A stretch of 64,000 bases of DNA from Diploscapter coronatus. Taxonomy: Eukaryota > Nematoda > Chromadorea > Rhabditida > Rhabditidae. Shown piece by piece: positions 48,188 through 58,233 of this stretch. The translations under genes were made by a program, and so were the position numbers. The DNA lies in contig OZ038423.1 in the NCBI GenBank assembly GCA_964036155.1, forward strand, positions 52,963,249-53,027,248, written 5' to 3'. The notes beneath the pieces were generated by a model, which did not search any database, was not told the origin of the DNA, and was given only the letters and a program-made list of their open reading frames with translations. Numbering within the stretch: the first letter of the stretch is position 1; every line of letters begins with the position of its first letter.

Positions 48188-49818
48188 ATAATTGGTGTGC
48201 GTAGACCGCATTCTGATACTAGTAATGTATGAATTTTATCTTACAAGACAAAATGTTACACTTTAATATCAGTTATCTTCGAACAGAAGAAATAAGCAAT
48301 GTTTTTATTGAATATTCGACAAATTAGAACAATTTTGGAATGGATTCGAATTGAGAAAGTAAAATGAATAAAATAATTCAAGTAAGAAAAAAACTAAGCA
48401 GTCGCGAACTGTATAAACTTTGCCTATAAATGTAGAACGTCTTTTCACATTTCACCATAGTTTCAGATCAATCTTTTGGCTTATGATGGTAGAATATCAT
48501 CCGAGTGCAGTTGTTCCGGACGATGAGGTGTAGCTTTAATAGTTTTGACTAATTCTTTATTAGTCGTTGATGTGGTAGTGTTGCTCTTCTAAAATTGTCT
48601 TTTTTCTTTTATATGCATATTTACATAAACTACCTTTATTAATCCTCTCACTAATAAAAACAGGGGAATTACTTGGAGGCATGGTCCATTTGTGTAAATA
48701 AAGTCAGCAATGGCCTGAAAGTTTTTAAAAGTGCTTTCTTGGTAGAAAATTTAATTTATTCGTGTGGATACATTTCTTATGATAGAAAAGTATACTGCTC
48801 AAGGTTTATTCAGAGAACAATTCCTAATTTTATAGTTGCTCTTTCTAAGCACATAACGCGAAAGGGGTATTTTGGTTCCTTGAAGCACGATTAGCCGAGT
48901 TCTATTCTCAAAAATTCAAAGTAACATTCATGTGCCTCCTATCTGACGCAAAAAATGATTATCATTTATGTAAATAATGGTAAGGTCGAAGGATTCACTA
49001 TTTAGAACGTTCTTTTAGGATTTCTCAGTGCACGTTTTCAGGATATATGTTGGTAAAACAAGCCTTCTATTTCTTTTGTTAGTTAATATGAAAATTTATT
49101 ATTAATAATGCTTACGAGTATATAATATATCACATTCTTCAAAGATCCATCGATCAAACATCTATCTAAAATACTCTAGTAAGCCCTCTCAAATTTCTAA
49201 CTTTGAAGCTATGAAACTAGTTAATTTATGTTATTTTTCGTTAACTCGTGAACAATTTTCATTATTTTAAAAAGATTCTTTCGATACCATCGTTCTTTTG
49301 GGTAAGAGCGTTTCAAAATATATAGAATCTCTACTTTTTCCGTTTGTAAATAAACAAAGAGACATTATGCTATGACTTATACAAGGGACAAAATAGTTTA
49401 GGAATTAAATTTCATTCAAACTTTTTGAATAAGTCATTTCGTACTCGCTGTAACGAATCTCGGCATTTTAAACCAGAGATTGGTTATAGATATAAACGAA
49501 TGTGTGATTTGATGTATTAACCAAGTTTGAGGAATCAACTATTTACAGATTCGTCCTCTTAACAGACTCATTACATATGGAACAATTATTACAAAGAAAA
49601 TATATTGATTTTATACAGGATATTTAAGATATCGAAGTTAAAAGATTAAGAGAACATCCTACCTACATATCCCTGTTTTTGATTGTTCCAAACAAGGCAA
49701 AAAGAATAGTATAGTTGACCAACAATTAAATCATTTACTATCACTTCGCATAAAATCTAAACGTTATGCATATTCATTTTCAACATAATATGATGCAATA
49801 TTGACCGAGCTAACTTAC
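48188..49818. other. AT-rich interval, no gene recognised
   Basis: A 73-codon open frame on the plus strand (48673-48894) has no detectable partner exons. The missing TM6-TM7 exons of the minus-strand 7TM gene would be expected here but were not found. Otherwise simple AT-rich sequence. Confidence 0.4.
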
Positions 49819-51233
49819 ATGCACCATTAAGTATCTATTTAAGCGTCGTTCAGCTTCTTTTGCATTTGGGCTCAGATTACTATACGAATTAAAACACCGC
49901 CTTAGATAAATAAACGCGGCAATGCTAATTATCGTCTGAGCATAGCTTGCTACGATCGGAACTATTATAATGTAAAGATTCTAAAAATGATCTACATAAT
50001 TGACATCAATAGTTTTTATTTTAATAATATTAGTTTAACTTACATTCCATCGTTCAAAAGCCACTATAAATCGCATATCAACTATATCAGAAATATAAAA
50101 AATTTGATATTTGCTCAACCAGGAAAATGTAAGATGAACTAGTTGGCCGATACAGCCAAAAATAATTTGAAATCCGACCAATGTCCAAAATATAATGGAA
50201 AATAGCCGAGTTATTTTTTCGTCACGGTGACTAAATTGAATAATTTTGTATCAAAACTGACATGTGCATGTGGAAGAATTCCTAACAGTGAAAATGTCCT
50301 AGCTCTATATATCGTAGCTGCAGTCGAAACGAATCTTATGGCCATAATTAACCACGTCTGTTGAAGAATAAAAAATAAACCATACAATAATTTCTACAAT
50401 TTCATTTGTCAGCTGTCAATGCAAAATTTTAACTATATTAGATTTAAGTCAACCTTCTATGTCAAATAAATTTAAAATAAAGTGGTTTTTATAGTTATTT
50501 GGAAAAGTTGCGACAGAAAAGAGGCATTATGCGAAATAATGTATGGAAGACTACAATAATACGATCCATACTATTTCACAAATGTTAACACTTTTTCTGT
50601 AGTAACGTAGATGATATTTTAAACAATTCGCTTAAACTGTAAATAAATATTGATTGATACACGTGGTTAAAATTTAAAATTATATTACCTTGAATGCGTT
50701 ATCATGATCTTGGCGGCAAAAGCACAAAGTATAATCATAGATAATAAACGAAAACTAAAGTATTATCATGCTTCAATCCATATATTGAAAATTGCATAAT
50801 AAAATAATAATAGTATAAAACTTACCTGTACCAGTGAACAGATAAAAAGGAGTATATTTAGAATGAGTAAGGTGAATATTAATTTTTCGAATTGTGAAAA
50901 CTTTCCACTTTTTCGAAATAGCCGATACATCAAATATGCCGATAAAAATCGGTATGAATAAGATGATATGACAAATGGCCGAGATTTGATACTCTATAAA
51001 TGAATTTATTTGTTGAAGATAACATCGACATAAAACTAACCTATAATTCGATAACGTATGACCGTTTCCCACGCAACGATCAGTTTGTAAAATAATATAT
51101 TTGATTTTAAAATTTCTAAAATAGTAAATCATTACTGAGGTCTATAAAAATCAATGTAGAATAGTATGTAAGAATAAATAAACTGAAAAATTAATTCACC
51201 TTCACAAATTGCATAATTCGTTGTATTAGACAT
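49819..51233 (-). CDS. Divergent 7TM chemoreceptor-like protein, partial or degenerate
   Basis: Paralogue of the 43077 gene on the other strand. Recognised exons: 50826-50993 (TM1-TM2 region, YLMYRLFRKSGKFSQFEKL), a small exon TTTTCG...TTCAAG near 50690-50760, a TM3 exon starting 50357 (ATIYRARTFSL), a TM4-TM5 exon ending 50044, and 49819-49980 (YIIIVPIVASY and a charged loop). The TM3 exon joins the next one through a 56-base intron in phase. A start ATG with a glycosylation site (SNTT) lies at 51233, but its exon does not join TM1 in phase. No TM6-TM7 exons were found downstream. It may be a pseudogene, or have missed exons. Confidence 0.5.
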
Positions 51234-52633
51234 AGTTCTATTGCACCAAGACATTCGATTCTGCGAATTATTTATCTAATGATAATAATAAATCTGTAGA
51301 ATAACAATTTGAGAAAAATGATCCCAATACAGTACGATTTAGAAAGGGTAGCGCTTTTGAAACAAAAATGGTAAAACTTGAAATGGATCGAGAGTAAGTG
51401 CAAGACGTTGCTTAGGCAATCAGCTTTATATTTATAAGACTCGCCTAACTTATAATTTAGTGCAGTTTCAGTTTTACTCTCCAATTATGCCCGTCCTATG
51501 TCTTGGAATTTTATTAAAGTTGCAGAAGGGGCGAGATTAGAAGATAGACTTTTCAGATGGCTAAAAATTGCACCTACATTAAAATGTTTGCCGGCTCAAA
51601 AAATTAATTAGTTTAGAAGTTGGATCATGTGGTAAAATCGTGTGCATGATTATTATCAGAGTTGTTTGAGGCGCGTCATTTTACTGCACCGTCAACAGTC
51701 CTGCCCATCATGTGAACTTTAAAACAGTAATTTCATGCGAAGTAGTTTTGTCATTGTCTATGAGATATCTACCAAGGTCTCTAAGAGTTCCTTACAACTA
51801 TGAAGAATATCGTGATATGGTATGATATTGGTAATCTGATCATTTTCTAACATTTCCGTGTTCATCATAAACATGCATAATTATAGCTCTAATGACGGTT
51901 TTGAATTTGTGACGAATCGATCTTCCGATAAGGATTGTAAGCACGTTTCAAGATATTCCATGAAGTCACGAACTTCCTCAATAATTTCCGAAATTTAGCA
52001 ATTACAAAGGAAAAATTTATCTCCAATATTTCCGAAAAAGACAATAAAATGAAATCACGAAAAAACTAAATAATAATGATACTTGAACATGATATTATTC
52101 TAACTGAAAGAACATATGAACAATCATGTAAGTGTCCGATAAATGAAAATGACTTATTAAAGGAAAAAAGAAGAAAGAAAGAACGTTTTGACTGTTGCAA
52201 AATGAACGGATAAGGCAAACTTGTATAAACAACAAAGGGAGGGATTCCTCACTGAATTCGAAGACTTATTAGCTAATTGAGCAATAGAAAAAACAGTAAA
52301 TCCACAGAAAAGAAAGCATACCATGGCATTTTTAGAGATCTATTACCTTGTCAATCTTTTCCGATTCACCGAGTAATACATAAGGGATTCAAGGCAAATA
52401 ATTATTAGAAAGAAATAAAAGGAGTATTGATAAAACTCGTAGTATACCACTTTGCGGTGAAATATGCAGTCAGAAGAATAATTTGTACGTACCTTCATGT
52501 ATGGGAATTGTGAAGGGAGTTATTGATGAGGAAATGAAGAAAAGGGAAGTGTAATGTTGAATTAAAGAAGGGAGGGGGAAAGGTCCATTTGGTCGAGTTG
52601 TCGATTGACTGATTGGGATCCAGCTGAGCGAGT
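51234..52633. other. AT-rich interval, no gene recognised
   Basis: Lies between the minus-strand 7TM start and the 3' end of the zinc-finger/RGG gene. It should contain the 7TM promoter and the 3' UTR of the latter. No repeats or exons stand out. Confidence 0.4.
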
Positions 52634-55600
52634 TCAGGGAGATGGCGACTTCGAGTAGGAGCGACCGCGTCTGAAAAGTCAAAAGTTGTTTCCCCTTCAA
52701 CAATATTCCTTACTTTTCCCTGTCGTTGTCCTTCGAAGTGCCAATTTCTATCGCCTGCAAATAATCCATTACAACACAAATCAAATCAACAATCATTATA
52801 TAGTCCTTTTGAAATAATCCATAAGATTTAAGCAGATTTAACTTTTCTGCACTCTGGCTTTTCTATTTCCTTTCTCTCATAAATGATAGCAAAAAGTAGC
52901 AAGAAAATAAAGTCAAGTGAAGTCATAATGATACAAAAGTGTTCTGTATAAATCAATGATTTCTTGAACGTGGATAAAAAGCGTGTGGATATTCGGACTT
53001 TTAACTTTGAAAAATCAATAGAAATTAAAGATCTCTTCAGTTTTTCTTTATATCTTTCAGAAGTACCTCATCATTCCTGTCGTTCTGCCTGTCGTCCCAT
53101 CTGCCTTCCCCGAAACTGTCCCTGCCGCCGCCCATCGCGTCCTCATTCTCCCTTCTAATTCCGAATCTGTTTGCATCGTTCCTGCCTCTGCTCGAGTATT
53201 CCATTCCATTCCCTCTGATGCGGCCTCTGAAATTGCCGCGGCCACGGCCGCCGCGTCGTGGATCGCTCCAACTGCCCTGAATTTCAAATTTCGAAGGCTT
53301 TTAGAAAGTTCGACAATTTCTTTTGTAAGGTTCACTATTTCGTTTTATTTTTCTCAGCCCAAAACAAATTTTTACAAATATAATAGTCTTGTTAAATAGA
53401 GGATTCCGCTGTCAGAAAATGTTGAATTCTATGTGTTATGAACAAATTGTATTTATCAATCATTCATGATAGTCAAGAAAAAAAGAATTAAAAGCCGAAT
53501 TAAAGAAATTGTAAAAAAAATCCTGGATTTTCAAGTCTATCCTATATCTACGACAAAAATGCACATTCCTCTTCCTTTCCCTTGAAATTTCAGTTACTTT
53601 TGGTGTATTAGTGTAAGATTTCAAATCTTTTATTTACTGCGATTTGTCGCCTCTGTATTTACCAATAACCCTCTCAAAAATCTGGTGATAAAAATTGTCA
53701 TATTTTAGGTTGTGTAATGAACATTCTGCACGAATTGGGGCATCTTCTCAGAAACAAGTCAATAGAATGCAAGGGGTGGAATTCTTACTCTTGGACGGTT
53801 AGTCGATTCGTCCATGAAACTCCTGGCATTTCTGAGTGGAGCAGGTGTCTGTGAGTTCTGCCATTCCCTATCATTGTCCCCGCTCCCGTTCTTCGGGTCA
53901 TCGGCCAGGAATCCCCCTCTCGCATTCGACGGAGGCACTTTCACAGTGCCGCGCGACTCCACTCTATTCATTTCCCTCTGTCTTTGGACAACTAAACAAG
54001 CAAAGAATCATTTTGAACTTCAATACCTTTTTTCGAGATTTTCTGCGTTCTTTCCAAATTTTGTGCTATTCAACTCATAGTGAAAAAGTGCAAAAACTAA
54101 CTCGTTATCCATTACGAAAACACATGAGAGGATAAGTGTATTCTGGCATTGTGATAACAGACTAGCAGTGAATGGCTTTCATAAATGAGTACCATAAGAA
54201 ATAAAAATTCTGTTTCTGAGAAAACGAGAACGGTGCAGTGACTAGATGAACTCAAACTGCGATATTGCTCATTCAAAACACCAAATCCTTTCCGACCGTC
54301 CAATCAACAACTGATTGACTCATTTAACCAACCTCTCAATTCATCGGTGGATGGATTGCTGAAGGCTGCAGGGCTGCGAGAGCGAGAGCGCGCGTTGAAG
54401 TGATCAGCGCCAGCATTGGTGAAGTTGCGAATCCTGGAAAACAGCGATGTTCTAGAAAGAGATAATCAATTCCTCCTACATGGTTCTTCCTCTGGTCTGA
54501 TTGGGCTCATCCTGTAGGGTAATAGACTGACTCGGCAGGGTTCTTGTCTGACTGCCCGATTCCGAGCCTATTCCTGCACGATTGGGGTTGTTGGTGGAGA
54601 CGAGGTAGCCACTGCTGTTGTAGATGGGGAGGAGCATCGAAGAGGAGGCGTATGGATTGGGAGAGCGACCGCCGAATGAAGTCGGGCAAGTGCTGAAACT
54701 GAGACCATGAAAGTGATTCTAAAAGGCCTGGGTTTTAGTGAATTGAGTTTGAACCATTGAAAAATGAAAGTAAAGAAAAAAACTTCTTCCTATGAACACG
54801 TTCTAAACTGACTATGGATTGGGCGAGCGAGGGACGTAGTAGTTCTGGAAGCCCTGTGAATAGTCGCCTGGGAGTGGCAGAGAGCTGAATTCAAGATATT
54901 GAATCGGAAAATAGAAATCCGACTTTTTCTAACCAATATTTGTTATTCAGCCCTAACTTAGACTTGCAACTTTTCTAAAGTTTGGACTTGCACCCTCAAA
55001 AATGATGCTTGACCCACGGGTGCGGGTTCTTATTTGCAGGTCTGCTTCTTTCCCTAATTTTTGGTTTCAAACTACCACAAACGCATTTTTGCAAGAAGAC
55101 GAAGCTTAGAAACTAATTATGCACCGCTTAGCAGACCGTGCTCTAGTTTTTTTTAGTTTATTTTTTAATGAACTCGAATTTTCAAAATCCCCAAATATTC
55201 CCTATAGATATTTGGACAGACTCGTGAAACGTACCTGTTGAGGTCAGGGATGGAGCTGACTGAGTGGCGGAAGTTCTCGGCCACGATGAAGTGCGCGTTC
55301 ATGTAGCGGTAGAAGGAGATTTCTGCCCTGATTGCCACGGGCGAAATGGGAACCGACTGCATGTCTGCCTGAAAAATAGTCCATTATTCACCCTCATTGA
55401 GAATAGTCGAACCTGTCCACTGTCACATTTGTGTTCGTGAGCCTCGTACATGAACAGACACTTGAATGTGCAGTTCTTGCATTCGTATTTGTACGCGTTT
55501 CTGAAACGAACAAGATTATTTGGCTACTTTAATTAAGGAGCGGAGAGAAAAGATTTGTGAAACTCAAAGATGATGAAACGAAATTGATGTCAAACTGTCA

Positions 55601-56024
55601 ATTACATCTTTTTCATAACTTCAGTTAAATCAGAAAAATTAAGGTGAGTTTGTGAGAAGTAATGGATAAGCAGTTTGAAGATCAGCAGCACTCGGATTGA
55701 AGGGAAAGTTGATACGCCTATTTAGAATTACTAGTCCCTATTTGTCAAATTTTAGAGAAGAAAGATGTGGAGCGCACCTTTTCTAACAAAATTTGATCGT
55801 TACCCTCAATATTCAGTTTTAGGAAATGTGACTCACGCCCTCATGGTCTCCTTGAAGTGGACGTGGTTGTGAGCGATGATGCTCATGAGACTCTCTGCAG
55901 GTGGGTTGCCCCCGTTGCTCCTCACGATCGAGCAGTGACTCGTCATCTCGTACTCCCCGCAGTAGAACGTCGCCGCATACTTCTGCTGCCGGGAGTCACT
56001 TCGTCTGTCCTTTAGGGCCGACAT
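52634..56024 (-). CDS. Putative RNA-associated protein with CCHC-like zinc fingers and RGG region
   Basis: Ten exons in phase, about 430 residues: 55837-56036 (ATG at 56024), 55413-55500, 55235-55368, 54813-54884, 54480-54698, 54333-54433, 53789-53991, 53067-53276, 52714-52754, 52634-52670 (TGA). Residues about 20-95 hold paired Cys/His motifs (FYCGEYEMTSHCSIV, then YECKNCTFKCLFMYEAHEHKC split as CxxC...HxHxC), likely metal binding. The middle is Ser/Pro/Asn-rich. Exon 53067-53276 is Arg/Gly-rich (RRGGRGRGNFRGRIRGNG). The C-terminus has RS motifs (GRSYSKSPSP). RGG and RS regions are typical of RNA-binding proteins; this is inference, and I do not recognise the family. The ATG lies shortly after an acceptor, so a non-coding or trans-spliced leader is likely. 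It is divergent from the Ubl gene. Confidence 0.75.
55050..55110 (+). repeat. Dispersed repeat R1, partial copy
   Basis: A short match (GGTTTCAAACTACCACAAACGCATTTTTGC, then a GGAGCTT-like end) to the right part of the copies at 7985 and 56265. It lies in an intron of the zinc-finger/RGG gene. Confidence 0.4.
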
Positions 56025-56690
56025 CCACGCCGACCTCTGCAAACGATCAAATAAAATAACCAACGAAAAATGCTACGAAAATGGAGGAAATGATTCGACG
56101 TGAAAATAACAATTGAGAAGTGAATGGAGCAACTAGAGAGCGCAAGCGGGTTCATGAGAATCATGTTCCACTATAATTTTTTGCTCAGGAAGATGCATTC
56201 TAGGATGACTAAAACTTTTGATAAGAAAAAATAAAATAAAAGTGATTTTGAACGAAAGAATTGTCATTTTCCGGGCTCCAAAATGACCACATTTTCGCAA
56301 ACTTCAAACTGCTTGCAGGTTTTTGCAGGAAAAAGTTATGAGCTGGCTCTTGGCACAGAACTGTTTCAGAAGGTCTATCGTCGATCTAGACTAAGTTTTC
56401 ATGACATTTGACCTTTGAAGAGTCCTTGCTTCCCGTTTTTGGGAATCCTTAACTACCACTTTTGTTGCATGCCGCGCGTTTGCAGAGGGGCGGAGCTTGC
56501 GTTCTAACTATCTGCCTAAAATTTTCTTTCTTTTCTTGCGTCTCTTTCGTGATTTTCGACAATTATCTTTCTTAATTGCCTAATTATCTCACTCTCGATC
56601 CATTTTGCCTCTCTAATCATCATTTTCTCCGAATTTATCGTTTCTAAATTTTTTTTTTCGAAGTTTTTTTTTCTGAAATTTTGATCCGAC
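56025..56690. promoter_or_regulatory. Divergent intergenic promoter region
   Basis: 666 bases between two divergent start codons, about a third of it occupied by the R1 repeat copy. T-rich just before the Ubl gene. No TATA box was identified. Confidence 0.4.
56265..56515 (+). repeat. Dispersed repeat family R1, copy 2
   Basis: Matches 7985-8222: ACCACATTTTCGC, TATCGTCGATCTAGACTAAG, the TTTTTGGGAATCC segment and the end GGGGCGGAGCTTG. It sits in the promoter interval of the Ubl gene. Confidence 0.6.
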
Positions 56691-57792
56691 ATGTACGATT
56701 TTCAGAAGCTGACGATGAAAGTGAGAATTGAGCCCGTTGTCCAACTCACCACCCCTCCTCCCACTCTCAGCTTGACCACGACTGAAACGGTGAGCGACTT
56801 GAAGGAGAAGATTGAAAACCTTTTGGGGATCCAGAAGGCCAAGCAGGTCTTGAGAGTGAAAGGTAGAATTTTTTTAATTCTAAAATCATGAATTTAATCC
56901 TTGTGGGTTAATGCTAGCTCGTTCATGGAGTATATTTGTAAAAATCGAATCAATAATTTTCAGGAAAGGATGAGGAGCTGGATGAGAAAATCCTAGTCAA
57001 GGAATTGGACCCAAACGTAGGTGTTTATGGTATTCAAAATATCGAAATTTACATTCTTATAGATATTGAATGATTTCTAGTTCTTGAGAAAACAGTAATG
57101 CAAAGTTTTCAATAAAATGATTTCAGGGGGACATGATCGACGTCGTGCTCGAAGTCGTGCAGAGAGAAACTCGAAGGATTTTTGTGAAGGAGGCTGGCAG
57201 CGGCAGAATACCGATCACTCTGTTCATGAACTTCGACGACACGGTCAAGTATTTGCTTGATGAATTCTCTCGCAGTCAGAACAACAAGAACTTCAGCAAC
57301 TACTTGGTAGTTTACCAGGGTAAGAACACCAACAATTTGAAAATAAATTACGTTCACCACACTAAAATTGCACAATTCTACTTTTGCAGGAATGCCTCTG
57401 AAGTTATCCAAGCCGCTCTCCTATTACGGTATGCGCAACAGAGACACGGTGCAGATCAGGAAGAGGGTCGACGGCAGTATCGACGTCACGATCGAGTTCT
57501 TCGACTCGCACACGACATTCAAGGAATCGGTCAATGCGGATACCCTGATTGGAAAGTTGGTGGACAACTACAGGGAGCGCATCGGCGTCGACATCGGCAA
57601 CAAGAACATCGTCCTCTACAGAGGTATCTTATTAGTTCCAAACTTCAAACGAATATTCAAAAATCATTGAAAGAAATGACGAAAATCAATCGATTTTAGG
57701 AAACCTCCTCGACCAGGATTCGCCCATTTCCTTCTACGCCGATAGCGCTGAAATGACTATCCTGGTAGTCGTGACTAAGCCCCTCTTCTAGT
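56691..57792 (+). CDS. Protein of three tandem ubiquitin-like domains
   Basis: Five exons in phase: 56691-56862, 56964-57016, 57127-57319, 57390-57623, 57700-57792 (TAG), about 245 residues. The start is either ATG 56691 or the internal ATG before KVRIEP. Domain 1 (about residues 8-85) has the beta-hairpin, helix VSDLKEKIENLLGI and QVLRVKGKDEELDE. Domain 2 (about 86-165) has TVKYLLDEFSRS and YLVVYQGMPLKLSKPLSYYGM. Domain 3 (about 166-245) has IDVTIEFFDSHTTFKESV, LIGKLVDNYRERIG and IVLYRGNLLD. The protein ends KPLF with no Gly-Gly, so it is not a conjugatable polyubiquitin. Domains 2 and 3 are recognised by pattern, not by close match. The Nup155 fragment follows 440 bases downstream on the same strand. 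Confidence 0.75.
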
Positions 57793-58233
57793 TCGCTGAA
57801 GTAATTTTTGAAATTTAAAAATTGAAAAATCTTTACCACTTGAGAAACTAAAACTTTCATTTCTAGTCCTTATTTACGATGCATATCCTTTTTAAGGTCA
57901 ACCTCCTTCTCGTCCCGTCGGTATCGGATCTATTCCCCCTTCCCCTGTTTTTTGACAAATCTCTTAGTAATTATTTTTTTAGTTTTATTTTTACGATTAA
58001 AAAATGTGTTTCACACACAAGTTTTAAAATTTTATCCTATAAAATTGATTATTTTAATTCTTGAATTTTATAATAATTAAAATAATGCATGTCAAGCAAG
58101 GTGTTTTAGAGTTGCTAAAACTCAACTTTGGTTTGACTGGGCACTATCTGCCCCTTAGCAGTCTAATTTGCATGTGTCAAATTAATTCTTGTACAACGAA
58201 TATTCTTCATTGTTATTACATTTGCACATTCAG
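57793..58233. other. Short interval between Ubl gene and Nup155 fragment
   Basis: 440 AT-rich bases. An ATTAAA near 57995 may end the Ubl transcript. The last bases form a good acceptor (TTTGCACATTCAG at 58233). No exon for the N-terminal half of Nup155 is present. Confidence 0.5.

Noticed and set aside
48673..48894. 73-codon plus-strand frame
   Set aside because: Isolated, AT-rich, no homology pattern and no adjoining exons.
50045..50357. Apparent frameshift in the minus-strand 7TM gene between TM3 and TM4
   Set aside because: Resolved by a phase-2 donor (CT/GTTAGG) and a 56-base intron, so it is not evidence of a broken gene.
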